From positions 7,648,501 through 7,712,500 of the forward strand of contig NC_056758.1 in NCBI RefSeq assembly GCF_018687715.1: DNA of 64,000 bases. The letters run 5' to 3'. Source of the stretch: Carya illinoinensis (lineage: Eukaryota; Streptophyta; Magnoliopsida; Fagales; Juglandaceae). The position numbers and the translations under genes are program-made. Under the pieces are notes generated by a model. That model saw nothing but the letters and a program-made list of their open reading frames with translations, did no database searches and was not told the DNA's origin. Each line of letters opens with the position of its first letter. The first letter of the stretch is position 1. Positions 1-11,541 of the stretch are shown in pieces.

Positions 1-1092
1 TCTAATGTACTTTTGCAAGGGAACAAGCTTACAGGATCTATACCAAAAGCTCTTTTTAACTCATCATCTCTTGTGACATTGGACGTTAGAGAAAACAACC
101 TTTCCGGTACCATTCCTATTGAAATCAGTACACTTTCTAACTTAAGAATACTTTTGTTGGGAGGCAACAATCTTAGTGGCATGATTCCAAACCAAGCATG
201 TTTGCTAAAGAAAATAGGCATAATGGATCTTTCAAGGAACTCCTTTTCTAGGACAATACCGCCTTGTTTTCACAATATTACCTTTGGGAAGATAAATGCT
301 ACTAATCTTTCCTTTCCACAAACTCATGCTACTTATACGATATGGTACAAGGAAGAAACTCCAAGATATGCAAGTCTTCTAGGGAAATTCCTTTCGGGTG
401 GCACTATGGATCTTGCATTTGATAATCAAGTTGAGGTTGAGTTTGTTACGAAGTACAGGTCTAGATCCTACAAGGGTGGCATCCTTGATTACATGTCTGG
501 ATTAGATTTGTCGTGCAACAAACTAACAAGAGGAATCCCAGTGGAACTTGGACAATTATCTTCAATTCATTCACTAAACTTGTCTTACAATCAATTGACA
601 GGTTCGATTCCAAAGGAATTTTCGAGTTTGGATTCGATAGAAAGCTTGGACCTTTCTCACAATAATTTGAGTGGAGAAATTCCTTCAACATTGATTGATT
701 TGAATTTTATGGCAATATTCAATGTTGCATACAATAATTTATCTGGTAAAGTTCCTGAGATGAAAAATCAATTTGGGACTTTTGAGAATAGTAGCTATGA
801 AGGAAATCCATTTCTTTGTGGACCACCGCTGGAGAATGGCTGTAGTACCATAGTAGAAAAGTCAAAACCAAAAGCAAGTGAGAGGAAATGGTACCAGGTA
901 GATCCTATAGCCTTTTTTGCAAGCTTCTCAGTATCTTACGTTATTTTTTTTTCAATGGTTGTTAGTATCCTTTATATTAATCCTTATTGGAGGCAGAGGT
1001 GCTTCAATTTGATTGAGGATCTCATGTACTGGAGTTATTTTACAGTTTTGACACCCCTAAAAAGGTTGTCAGTTCAACTATGTCTACATTAG
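1..1092 (+). CDS. LRR receptor-like protein (RLP), 3' part, 5' truncated by window edge
   Basis: The reading frame is open from base 1 and stops at 1090-1092, giving 363 visible residues; the N-terminal signal peptide and most LRRs lie upstream. In order it shows three or four plant LRRs (LxxNNLSGxIP pattern, residues ~5-85), a non-LRR island (~95-160, charged and poorly conserved), four more LRRs (~165-245), the NPFLCGPPLENGC C-cap (~268-280), a Lys-rich juxtamembrane stretch, one membrane helix (~301-327) and a short basic tail with no kinase domain. This is the layout of plasma-membrane receptor-like proteins such as Arabidopsis RLP13/14/15-type and Cuscuta receptor-like proteins, which signal through SOBIR1/BAK1-type kinases. 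That partner role is family knowledge and is not visible here. The ligand is unknown. No frameshift is seen in the visible part. Confidence 0.92.
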   Translation, partial: SNVLLQGNKLTGSIPKALFNSSSLVTLDVRENNLSGTIPIEISTLSNLRILLLGGNNLSGMIPNQACLLKKIGIMDLSRNSFSRTIPPCFHNITFGKINATNLSFPQTHATYTIWYKEETPRYASLLGKFLSGGTMDLAFDNQVEVEFVTKYRSRSYKGGILDYMSGLDLSCNKLTRGIPVELGQLSSIHSLNLSYNQLTGSIPKEFSSLDSIESLDLSHNNLSGEIPSTLIDLNFMAIFNVAYNNLSGKVPEMKNQFGTFENSSYEGNPFLCGPPLENGCSTIVEKSKPKASERKWYQVDPIAFFASFSVSYVIFFSMVVSILYINPYWRQRCFNLIEDLMYWSYFTVLTPLKRLSVQLCLH

Positions 1093-2815
1093 ATTGATAT
1101 CTCCCGTTTAAATGGACATCTTTAAAGGTAGTGATGATATGTGGCTAGTTGTGTACATGCATATGTATTAAATATTGATTATCAATATTGTTGGTTGTGC
1201 TCTAATATTATGAATCAAGGAACTCACTCCCCTCTTTCATCGATATGGTAATTCTTATTATAATTTTATGCTGAAAATCGTCTTATGCTATAGACAACTA
1301 GCTTTCATTGAAGTTTCCAGCAAAAGGTGATTGTCGCAATTAGTCTTATCTTTTTAGTACATGAAAATTTAAATCGCTGAAAATGGCTCTGTTTCTCGTG
1401 GCAAATCATTTGCCGAAATTTTATAAGGCCAGTACACTCGGAGAGCATAGATTTGAGTCGATTATTTTTGGACATAAATAACTATTTTGTGCCTCACTAT
1501 ATATTCACAACAATTTGAGTGCCCCTATTAGTTTCTTCATTGAAGTTATATTGATATTCGATCTTATGATCCCAACAGATTGGAATAGGGTTGTGCATCC
1601 GGATTCCGATCCGAATAACCCAGAATATCTGGATCTGACTTTTTAAAACTGGGCTGGAGGATATCCGCCCGGATAAACCAAGTCATAACCCTGGGCGGGT
1701 ATCGGATTTGGACCCAAATACCCGAATTGTAACAGGATATCCGAGTTTAAAATAAAAAATAAAAAAGAGTACTAAAGTCAGATATCTGGCTACAACTCAG
1801 ATATCCGGGTTTATTACTTTTTTTTTTTGCTTTTATTTAAAAAAAAATAAACTTTAAAATTTTTGAAAATGTTTTTATAGTACCTTTTTAAAAGCTCAGA
1901 TATCTTTGCTTAAAACCCAGATTTAAAAAAAATATATATATATCTTTTTAACACTTTTTAATAGCTTCTTTAAAAAAAAATCTTTTTAACACTTTTTAAA
2001 AGATTTTTTAAGTGTTAAAAAGATTTTTTATAGCCCTTTATTTATATTATTTTTTATATAATGAATATTTTTATAGTGATTTTTTAATCTTTTTATATAC
2101 TTTCCATTCAAAATTTTTATAAAACAAAATAAATAATAATAGATATCAACACACATTACATTCTCTCAACAAGAAAAAAAAAACACACACACACACACAA
2201 TACACTACATACCATATATTACATCGGTCACATCCCAATGCAAAACATCAATTTTACAATGAACAAATCTATGAGTTTTACATGATAATGATCTAGTCAT
2301 CAGCACCTCTCTAGCTTCAACATCAAGGTATCTGCCAAACATTGTATGAATTCTTAATCAATGATCAAGTAAGATACATACACAAAAATTAACAATACAT
2401 TTGTTCTTATTATAAACAAGAAACCTACAACATGGCATGCATACATGAAATTCAGCTTTTTGTAGGGGTGGAAGTGATGATGATCACTCTAGCTAGCTAG
2501 AAACCCATGCAAGTAAGGAATTAGCATAAACTAATTATGGGCGGTATCACAGTTGCATCAATTAACACTACTGCTATTGGTGCAAAACAAGCTGCACAAA
2601 AAAATAATAATAATAAATAAATAAATAAATAAATTGTGAGAGAAAAGTTTGCTGCAAGGTGCATTACAATGTCGTTTTTCTTAAAATAACATTTGCTCAT
2701 ACCAATAACGGTATGACACGGATTATAAGCGAATTTACCTCTAAGATACAATGAAACTCAAAATGAGTCTATTTGTTTAACTGCGTTATGCACACACACG
2801 AAATTAGACTTCGAA
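1093..2815. other. Intergenic, AT-rich, with a possible hAT-type end at 1587
   Basis: This is the 3' flank of the receptor-like gene. No credible gene is present. Around 1587-1830 there is TAGGGTTGTGCATCCGGATT followed by many alternating ATCCGGAT / CGGATATCC words. This is the usual look of one end of a non-autonomous hAT element, but I found no matching opposite end. The rest is A/T homopolymer-rich. A (CA)n run lies near 2181-2200 and a short (AAT)/(AAAT) run near 2603-2632. Confidence 0.5.
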
Positions 2816-2908
2816 TACCCTTATATTTTACTATTCAACCAAGAGATTAGAAATTTGTTCTCTATAGAATTCGGATATCCTAATGATAAGTTTTGAAGAA
2901 ATACTTTT

Positions 2909-2939
<31 letters not shown>

Positions 2940-3305
2940 TAAATTGAATTATGAGATTCTGTGATTAAATTTGTAAGCCAATGGGTCTATTTTTAGAGGG
3001 CCAAAGGATGTGAATGAAAAGCTGTAACTTTTCATTTTTTAGTAATTTGATCTGAATAGGTATCTTTATTGTGTCCGTTACCAAATAATACAAAGGTTGG
3101 GCCCAATCTAATGGTCACATTGCTTCCTTTCCACTAAGCCAGGTAATGGCTCATGGTATTCATATAGACCCAAAATAATATAAGTCAAATAAACTTCACA
3201 TAACTTCTCTCTTTCCAAAATAATTCATAACTTCTAAAAATAAATCCCAACAAATTATTAATAATAAATATAATATATATTATTTTGAAAATATTTCCAA
3301 CAATT
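2816..3305 (-). repeat. Diverged LTR-like repeat, copy 1
   Basis: This block aligns by eye, in the same orientation, with 5736-6474. Shared words include TTTTACTATTCAACCAAGAG, a TTTTGAGAGNGAGA stretch, GTAACTTTTCATTT, CTGAATAGGTAT, the CACTA/GCTAAGCCA region, CTTCCAAAATAAT and TATTTTNAAAATATTTCCAA. The second copy is followed by a purine-tract-like CCCCCCTTAG (on the plus strand) and then by Copia pol debris, so both are probably LTRs of an old minus-strand Copia family. A (GA)n run at 2909-2935 lies inside this copy. The boundaries are approximate. Confidence 0.5.
2909..2935. repeat. (GA)n microsatellite
   Basis: About 13 uninterrupted GA units. In the homologous copy at ~5830 only GAGAGTGAGA is present, so the tract expanded after the copies separated. 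Confidence 0.9.
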
Positions 3306-4097
3306 GCTAGCTAGCTAGATGAACTTATTGAAGATCAAATAGAAATTACGATAATGCATAGCCCTCAAAGCTGTAATTTTCTTCTTGACATCCACAGCAG
3401 CCTAGCTAAAAGCAGGAAAACGGTGACTAGTTCAAATATAAAGAAAACACAATACCATGCTGAGCAACACTACAATTCCAATATAAATCATCAAAGAAAA
3501 TAGTTTTGGTGAAAATAAATAGTTAATGAGAATGAAGAAGCAAACACCATTTAATATCAATGTGGACTGCATGCCAATTTTTAAAAACAATAATGCATCA
3601 TCTTGAAAAGCTTTTTTCAAGTAAGATTGTAAAACACAAGCTTGATCATGAGCCAATGCATTTCTGTTCCACAAATGGAGCAACAATATGAATACGCGAT
3701 ACCATATCAAAACATGAAAGAGTGATTCATGCATACCTTCTTTTCTCTGTTCAGAGATGATAAAATTCTTTTCCGTCAAAACATACCACAACTTTGTAAG
3801 ATAACCATGAAAACCATCAACTGGTTCTGGAAGCCAACATCTTGAAAGGTGGTGATTAAACTAATATGGATAACCCTTAAAATGACAAGACATGCAGTAC
3901 TATTTGACTATTTGACACAGAAAGATGCCTCTAATTGTTTTTAATTAATTCGTGGATTAAAGTATTTGGAGAGACATGCATGCACTCGTCACCATATGTA
4001 CCACAACTTTATCAACACAAAGAAATACCAGAAATTATCTATGACGCGTACATTGGCTTACAAATGAGATCCATGAAGAACAAAAAAACAAAAAAAC
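3306..4097. other. Intergenic, no supported gene
   Basis: A 119-codon minus-strand open frame (3432-3791) is hydrophobic but has no recognisable domain, and no splice or promoter context is visible. I treat it as chance. Nothing else is recognised. Confidence 0.5.
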
Positions 4098-4566
4098 TCA
4101 AATCTAGCCAAAAAAAACCTTGATATGTGAAAAACAATCTAAAAAGGAAACATGGCCATAGAGATTTCCATCAACTAGTTAAAGAGATCCATGAAAAACA
4201 GATCCACATGGTAATATAAGTTTTCCACGTGTAGAATTTGAATGAGCACATTGGGCAAGATCTGACCCACATGTTATTAAAAAGTTGAGAGAAATGGGGT
4301 AAAAGTTGCATACACATGTACAGAACTAACAAAAGAAACCTAGATCTAGCCAAAAAATTCAGATCTGTGAAAAACAATCCAAAAGGGAAACATTGCCACT
4401 GAGATTTCTATCAACTAGTTAAAAGAGATCCATGAAGAACAGATCCACATGGTAGCTAGTATAGGTTTTCCACTTGTAGAATTTGAATAAGCACATTGGG
4501 TAGGATCTGATCCACATGTTATTAAAAAGTTGAGAGAAATTGGTGAAAATTGTTCACACATGTACA
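4098..4566. repeat. Tandem duplication, two ~240-bp units
   Basis: Unit 1 (about 4098-4337) and unit 2 (about 4340-4566) share long near-identical words at an offset of ~241 bp. Examples are TGTGAAAAACAATC, GAGATTTC..ATCAACTAGTTAAA, GATCCATGAA.AACAGATCCA and CACATGTTATTAAAAAGTTG. Divergence is mostly point changes plus a few 1-5 bp indels. There is no coding potential. It is a simple local duplication of unknown origin. Confidence 0.85.
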
Positions 4567-4777
4567 TTGCAAACCAAACTATTTTTATCTCTAATAATAA
4601 CCTGTTCTTCTATTCAAAGAACTTTAATTTAGTGTGTTTTTATGACTATAAAATAGGATCGATAGAACTGCTCAAGGAAAATGTAAATATATAAGGCATC
4701 AAAGGGGAGCAACCTAAATTATCATAAACAAGGTAAATAATCATACATAAGTCTCCATTCATTGATAATGTGCTCAT

Positions 4778-5180
4778 GTAACACCCTAATGGAAGCTTCA
4801 AATTACATAACTTATATTCTAAAAGAACTAGTCAACAATAAAATTGATGCCCCATTGGAACATTATAAAGAGTAAGAACTTCTCATTCTTAAATAATGTG
4901 CGTTCCCGCACACAACCTACCCTTAAACATCATATGAGATATCACAATCTCTCCACTTTAAGTTCTCGACGTCCTCGTCAAGCCCGTGCTTCATAGGTGG
5001 CACGACTCAAGTCCCACATTTTTTATTGAGATAGGCTCTGATATTATTTTTAACACCCCAATGAAAGGTCCAAATTACATGACCTATACTCTAAAATGGC
5101 TAATCAATGATACAATCAGATCCATTGAAATATATACCACCTACCCTTACACATCAAATGGGGTATCAAAGTTCAACCAT
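4778..5180 (-). mobile_element. TRIM-like miniature LTR element, decayed
   Basis: Two direct repeats begin TGTAACACCCTAATGGAAG (4778) and TTAACACCCCAATGAAAGG (~5047). Both continue with an A-ATTACAT-ACCTATA-TCTAAAA pattern and end in ACC-ACCTACCCTTA-ACATCA. Just before the second repeat is GGCTCTGATATTA (5034-5046). Its reverse complement approximates the initiator-tRNA-Met primer binding site TGGTATCAGAGCC, so the element runs on the minus strand. The internal region is only about 100 bp and has no gag or pol. The second repeat lacks ~55 bp present in the first. Size and layout fit a terminal-repeat retrotransposon in miniature. Confidence 0.6.
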
Positions 5181-5504
5181 ACACAAAGAAATCCAATAAG
5201 ATTAACTTGAATCAAATACACCATCAGCAACCACTAAATCCAAATGCAATTATTTAGCATTAAGGAAATGATCATCCACTGCTTCAGCCTCAAGAGTCAC
5301 GATGGGTTTATCTTGTGTTGGTGTTGACACATCACACCATCCCATTAACCAAACCACATGTGCGTCTTTTTACATCTACCTGGCCATGAGCATAACTTGT
5401 TTTTGTTTGGAACATATAACCATCACAAATTCCACATAATAAATGTCATAATCGGTACTACTCTACTTTTGAAAAAAGAAAGAGAAAAAGTAAATAAAAA
5501 AAAT

Positions 5505-5725
5505 TATAAAGTTAGGATATTGTTATAATATAAATTTTATTTTAGAATTTGAAAAAATTAAATTATTTTTTGTATTTTGTTTGAAAGTTTAGAAAAGTTA
5601 TAATGATTAGATAATCATTAAATGAAAATATTGAAAATTTGAATTTGAAAAGTATTTGTGTTTGTGGTATTTAGATGATGAGATGAGATAACACCGTCTT
5701 ACAATCCAAATGAAGAGATACTTAT
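5505..5725. repeat. MITE family A, degenerate copy
   Basis: An AT-rich core with TTTAGAATTTGAAAAAATTAAATTA and TTTAGAAAAGTTATAATGAT, followed by GATGATGAGATGAGATAAC and TACAATCCAAAT. This matches the core and end of the better preserved copies at 40660-40860, 45655-45855 and 48915-49130. A short duplication interrupts it. Confidence 0.55.
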
Positions 5726-5735
5726 ATCTTTAATA

Positions 5736-6474
5736 TCCTTCGATTTTACTATTCAACCAAGAGATTAGAAATGTATTATTTACAAAATGAGCAGATTCTA
5801 ATAACAAATTTTTAAGAAATGAAAACTTTTGAGAGTGAGAATTTCAAAATTTATTTCTTTGATTGTTCAATTCATAGGCCAATAAATTTATTCATAGATG
5901 GCCAAAAGATGAGAACCAAAAGTTATAACTTTTCATTTCACTAACATATGTTCCGAATAGGTATATTTATTATACCTGATCGTTACACGCCTCTCTACCA
6001 TCCGGTTGGTACCCATTCGAGTCCCAGTAGATGCGCTTGAGGATTTAAAAATTTTCCCTTTTGTTGCCTGCGCCTTGAACCTAGGCTGCTGGACCGCAGT
6101 TCTTGCACATTGGGCTGCTAGGCTGCATGCCCATGCCAATGTAGAGGAATAGGAATGTACATCATGTCATTAAATCATTAAAACTCATTTATTGAGTTGG
6201 ATGTGATATGAAACCTTGTCCTTTGGGTCTACCATGGGCTTCACTTCAGCTAAGCCAATGGATGCAAGCTTATGCTATATATATATATGAATCCAATTTA
6301 TTATAATCATAACTTATAAACTTTTCATAAATTCCTCTCCTTCCAAAATAATCCATTACTTCTAAGTAGATCTCAAAAATAATAGTAATAATAAATATAA
6401 TATAAAATTATTTTAAAAATATTTCCAAAACTTTTAAATATTTTATATCACAAACTAAAATAAATATTACAATC
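5736..6474 (-). repeat. Diverged LTR-like repeat, copy 2, next to a polypurine tract
   Basis: This is homologous to 2816-3305 (see that entry) and longer by ~200 bp, including a GC-richer insert at ~5985-6140. Read on the minus strand, a purine run AAGGGGGGATTG (6475-6486) immediately precedes TGTAATATTT. That is the expected PPT-then-3'LTR order for a minus-strand retroelement whose pol remnants lie at 7043-7916. The interval 6487-7042 between them is unrecognised. Confidence 0.5.
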
Positions 6475-7042
6475 CCCCCTTAGGTTGTGATACAATATTA
6501 AATTTTCAATTAAGTATAGATATGCTCATGCAAACAAGAAGGTAATCTTTTGACTAGTTTAAACCTTCTATTAGTGAAGTATCTCAAATTCCTAACAAAG
6601 ATAATGGTGGTCTAGGCTTACAGAAAGACTTTATACGTTAAGAACAGAAATATCACACACATAATTCCCACTAATTTTAGCTAGATATCTCACCAATTAG
6701 TTTGAACTAATCTATGTACTCCATCCTGGCATTGACAAACATTTACAAACATAAACCTTAAACTTTTGCTAGAAGTTGTCACCACCTCTTATATTCACAT
6801 AGGTAAAGTTTCTTTTGTGTTTCTGTTACTTCACACACTTATACAACTATTGAACTTCATTAAGAGCATAATACCCATCCTTCATTTAGCTTAACAATTA
6901 GCACTAACCATCCCGGAATGGTTTCTTACATTACATTAAATTTTAGTGCTATTTCAGCCATTGAATTGTAACTTGTTATTACCCTTTAAAGTTTAGACTA
7001 TTTATTAATAGTGTAAGGTTGGCTTCCTATTACAAGTGACTT

Positions 7043-7916
7043 TTAAAATAAAGGTTTCAAACTCATTTCACTAGGTGTACTAGTTACCAAATCTATGGAG
7101 AGTCTATTTGTGAAAGAATTTGCCAAGTTTTTGCTTGACCAGACATATACAATAGTGATAATACCATCACTTATTATTTTCTTGAAATATTCATGCCTCA
7201 AACTAATATGTCTAAATTTTATATTATATATTTTACTATAAGCCCTAGATGTAGTAGCTTCACTATCACTGCACAAAGAAATGGTGTGCTAACATCGATT
7301 GTGGCCACAACTTTATGTCAAATAACAAATCCCTCAGCCATTCTGCCTCTTTGCCCACAACCGCCAAGGCTACAAATTCAAATTCTATTTCGGAATATGA
7401 AATATATGTCTGTTTCTTAGAATCCCTTGAAACAACTCCACTACTAATGGTGAAAAGCCAACTAGACGTAGCCTTGTTATCACTTATATTAGTAATCTAA
7501 CTAGCATCACAATATCCTTCTAGTACAGTAGGAAAGTTGGTATAACATAGTCCTAACAAACTAGTTTTTTTAAGGTAACCAAGGTCTCTACTAATTGCTT
7601 TCTAATTCTCCATACTAGGATTACCCATATATCTAGAAAGTTTGCATACTGCAAAGGAAATGTATGTCCTACTGCAATGCATTGCCTATATTAAACTACC
7701 AATTGCACTAATATATTCTATAATTTATCATGCTACAAATTTAAATTCTATTGTGGGATGTAAAATACACATCTGTTTCTTAGAAGTCTTTAAAACAACT
7801 TCACTACCAAAGGTGAAAATCCAACTAAACGTAGTCTTGTTGTCACTTGCACTAGTAATCCAACTAACATAACAATATCCTTCTAGTATGGTAGGAAAGT
7901 TGGTATAATTTATCAT
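7043..7916 (-). pseudogene. Decayed Copia pol (RT tail / RNase H) with an internal duplication
   Basis: On the minus strand, one frame (7043-7276) reads as the RNase H C-terminus of Copia polyproteins: RHISLRHEYFKKII, a YVWSSKNLANSFT stretch corresponding to the usual RSxxNLADxxTK, then MSLKP. A second piece (7728-7916) reads SWITSASDNKTTFSWIFTFG and a KKQMCILHPTIEFKFVA tail, matching the family's DWAxxxDxRKSTSG...SKKQxxVxxSTxExEY region. A near-copy of that second piece lies at ~7370-7550. RT-tail debris lies between them. Several stops and frameshifts show it is dead. Confidence 0.75.
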
Positions 7917-7932
7917 TTTTTAGATTGATTTC

Positions 7933-8700
7933 TCCCCCCCCCCCCCCCACCCTCGCGCCCGGCCTAGTTACTTATGTGTTCAACGATACTTTGTTCTTGC
8001 TTTGTTTCAGTTAAGAGATATAGAATTCTTGATATAAGTTTAATCATGTTTTTCTCATGATTTAGACTAATTTTAATCAATTGAGAGCTTGATTTATAAT
8101 TTTGTTAAAAATAAAATCTTATATCTTTTGTGATTTGTTTTAACAAATTCAATGGATGATTTGATTTTATATCATTGAGCAAAGAAGAATGTACTTCAGA
8201 TACTTTATTAAAGAAAGGGTTTCAACAATGATACTTTCCATGATAATAAGATTGATTTCTAGATTATCATGTAGATTTTCAGGTTGAATCAATTATCATA
8301 AATATATTACTATGAATTAATAAGGTGGATTCCAAAACCTTAGATCATTCTTCATTAATAGTTTATTCACTATTTATGTTGGTTTGTATTTTTAGAATTT
8401 ATTTAGTTCTTTTATTGTGATTGATTTATTAAATTAATTATTTCCTATTTTGGTTAATTGATTGTTTAGTTCTAACTAATTTCTTATTTTATTTTACAAC
8501 TCATCTTTTTTAATTAAATTATGATTTATTTGGTTTATATTTAATTGATTTCCTACATTTTTATAGGTCGCTATGGATTCGACCTCATTCTTGTTAAACT
8601 AAACTTTGGTTCAATTCTTGCAGTTGCGAGTATAACCACAACTATATGATCTGTTTTCACCCCTCATTCTAACGAAGTTGTCTGAAGTTACAATTGATAC
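7933..8700. other. Poly-C tract and LTR-like AT-rich DNA, unclassified
   Basis: A run of ~16 C residues at 7934-7949 is followed by AT-rich sequence. It ends around 8567-8640 in GGTCGCTATGGATTCGACCT and TTCTTGCAGTTGCGAG, which resembles the 3' part of some plant LTRs. I could not find a matching second LTR or a primer binding site. No coding sequence. Confidence 0.3.
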
Positions 8701-10362
8701 GACCTGCAAAGGTTTTTTATATAAAAAATAGAAGAAGACAAAGGTGGTCATATGCAAGTTAAATATAATAAGAAAAATTTTATGTGTACTCACTTTTATG
8801 TAATCTTTATGCACTTTATTAATGTGATTAACTGCGTCACTTTTTTTAATATAAAATAATTATTTTGAACAATTACATTAATAGAATGTGTAAAAAGTAC
8901 GTAAAAATTATTAATATATATAACAGAACTCATATATTAAAGACATTCAACAAAAATATAATTTTTTTAGAATAAATATATTTGTACATCCTTTTATAGA
9001 TGCATTGTCAATGTTGTTAACATGAAACAAATTTCCAAAATCAATTTACATAAAGATATTAATATTATAATTTTTTTCATAATATAATGGATTTTCCAAA
9101 ATCTTATTTGAGTCATATATAGTCTAGACCCAACCCCAATAATTAATAGGATGTTAGTTTGTAATTATAAAAAGAGTAGTTTTCTAATTTTCAACATGTA
9201 GTAATTAACTTGCACCTTATATCCTCTTGAAATTAGTATAGTTTTATTTTAATTTTGAGATTTGTTAAAACTAAGTAACTATTCATTACTAAAATTGAGA
9301 TATTTTCTTAAAAAGAGTGTAAAATTAAATCTAATTAAGAATCTTCTCAATAATGTTCTATCTATCAGGACTATTATTAATGCTTACCAAATGAACTTTG
9401 CCTTAGCTTGTTGAAGTTGAACTTGGAACTTCGACATTGTTACCATGAAGAACTTTTCTATCTTAATTATAATATTTGGAACCTATACCCAGTTGTTGCG
9501 TCCGTAGTTGATGAGACAAAAACAGCCATTAATTATAGGCATCTCATATTGGGAAAATTTCGTTACGTTAGGCCTAGTCAATTACATATATGTGCGTTAT
9601 ATATCTTTGACACGTACTATTTGATGATAGCTGTGTGAGCCAGTATTGTTTAGGACATCATTGCAAAATGGGAAACCATGAGGGCCGTCATTACGAACAC
9701 GACCATGACTTTTCTTCTGGCTTCCAACGTAAGTTTAGCCCACCAAGTACATAGGACGAGCACAACATGACATATACCCATGCATCCAGGCCATCCCCAA
9801 CCTAGCTAGCTTGTTCCGATTAGTTTCAAACGTACAGAATTTCAAGTTTTCAACATCTTCTATCTCCTCCTCACTTATTCCTTTCTTTTATGTGCTATGA
9901 TGGTGGGTCCTAAATTTTCTTGTGTTTGTATATATATTGATAGATATCGAGTAACTCTTTTCCTTGTCAGATCAGTGTCAATAGAGTAAATTGCTATCTT
10001 TGAACTTTTACATCAATAGATTAAACCTTTAACATCATTTTATATATTTTCCAGGAGTGCCATTTTCATTTTCTCATTTTGGATTTTTAAACTGGGTTTA
10101 GATATTGAGATCGATGATCTGAGTTGATATATAAATAGTTACGTTTCGTGAATCCTATTCATATGTGTTTAAATATAAATAAGTTGAGATATATGTATTT
10201 GAATGTATGAAATAAGTTGAGATGCGTTTAACTTTTTACGAAAATTTGAAAAAATAATAGATCTCATAAATGATTAATTTAAGATGGATTGAATTGATAT
10301 TGATATCAAAACATAACGTCAACTTAATTTCATTTGCCAACCAGCTTGATAATATTTTCGAC

Positions 10363-10395
<33 letters not shown>

Positions 10396-11541
10396 TAGGT
10401 GGGAGTAACGTGCAAAGCACGTTTGTCTAATTTTATGAAATGATTATTTGTAAAAAATAATATATATTTTATAAAAATTATTGATGTCACTTAATAATTT
10501 AAGGCATATTGGAGTAAATAAAAAAATTAGTTCAAAATATCATATAATCCAATACATGTTTATAACATCTATAATTTTAGTAAAGATGTATACGAAAAAT
10601 TTAATAAAAGTCTAACACAAACGGTAGTTCAAAATATGTGTCGTTTGATGTTTGTATTATAATTCATCAATTTATGTCATCCTGTAGACAATCAATAGAA
10701 ACAATATTAAAATTCTTATTTTGCTGTTGGTTGAGTCGATCAGGGACAACATAAAGTTAAAACATAATCTTTTTATAAAATTTGTGGTATAATATTTTCT
10801 ATATATAGCATATATATATAAATCATAAAATATATTTTGAAATTGTTGGCCGAATTTACTCTTTCTTGATTAGCTCAAGGATCACGGCCTTTGTCACGTG
10901 CCTATCATAGCAAGCCCACGTATGGAATATGACTTAGCGGAAGTTACGTCCTACTACCATGGGAAAAAAAAACACTTTAATTAAACACATTTGTATTATA
11001 TATTATATGAGATTTTTAAATTTGGAATACTCAATAATCTGAGTTAATGAAACTTATAATATACGTATATTATACTTAAGGATTCATGTCTTATGCACCT
11101 AATACACGTGTATATGTTAAGGAGAAAGAGAAAAATATAATAACTAATCTTTAATTACTTATTATTATATAAACTATTAAGTATTATAATTATTGAGATT
11201 AATAAATCATATAACAACATTGAATGCTATCTCTCTCAATATTTATGTCTTCATTTTATGTGTCAAACCGTTAAAACAAACGGTGTTAACTTTAACGGAA
11301 AAACAAGAAAAACCGTTAAAACAAGATTTTTCGTTTCATACACACTTTTTATATATAGAAGATATATATGTTTAGTTGTCTATATATATATATATATATT
11401 ATAAATGACAAAGCCCAACAAAATGCACGAATCCAAACACTAATTATTAATTGTAACGATCGAGATCACCACAATTTAAAACTCATTGCTGATCAGGCCA
11501 GCAGCCAAGATAGACTCTGATCATTAATTTCTATAATCAAA
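8701..11541. other. Intergenic AT-rich DNA with small repeats
   Basis: No supported gene. A short inverted, AT-rich element (about 8800-8920) has CACTTT..ATTAATGTGATTAA facing AATTACATTAATAGAATGTG, and resembles 37690-37840. A (TA)n microsatellite lies at 10365-10394 and a shorter one at 11379-11400. The segment at 9640-9840 is less AT-rich but has no persuasive frame. Confidence 0.45.

Noticed and set aside
3432..3791. 119-codon minus-strand hydrophobic ORF
   Set aside because: No domain, low-complexity hydrophobic make-up, no promoter or splice context; likely chance in AT-rich DNA.
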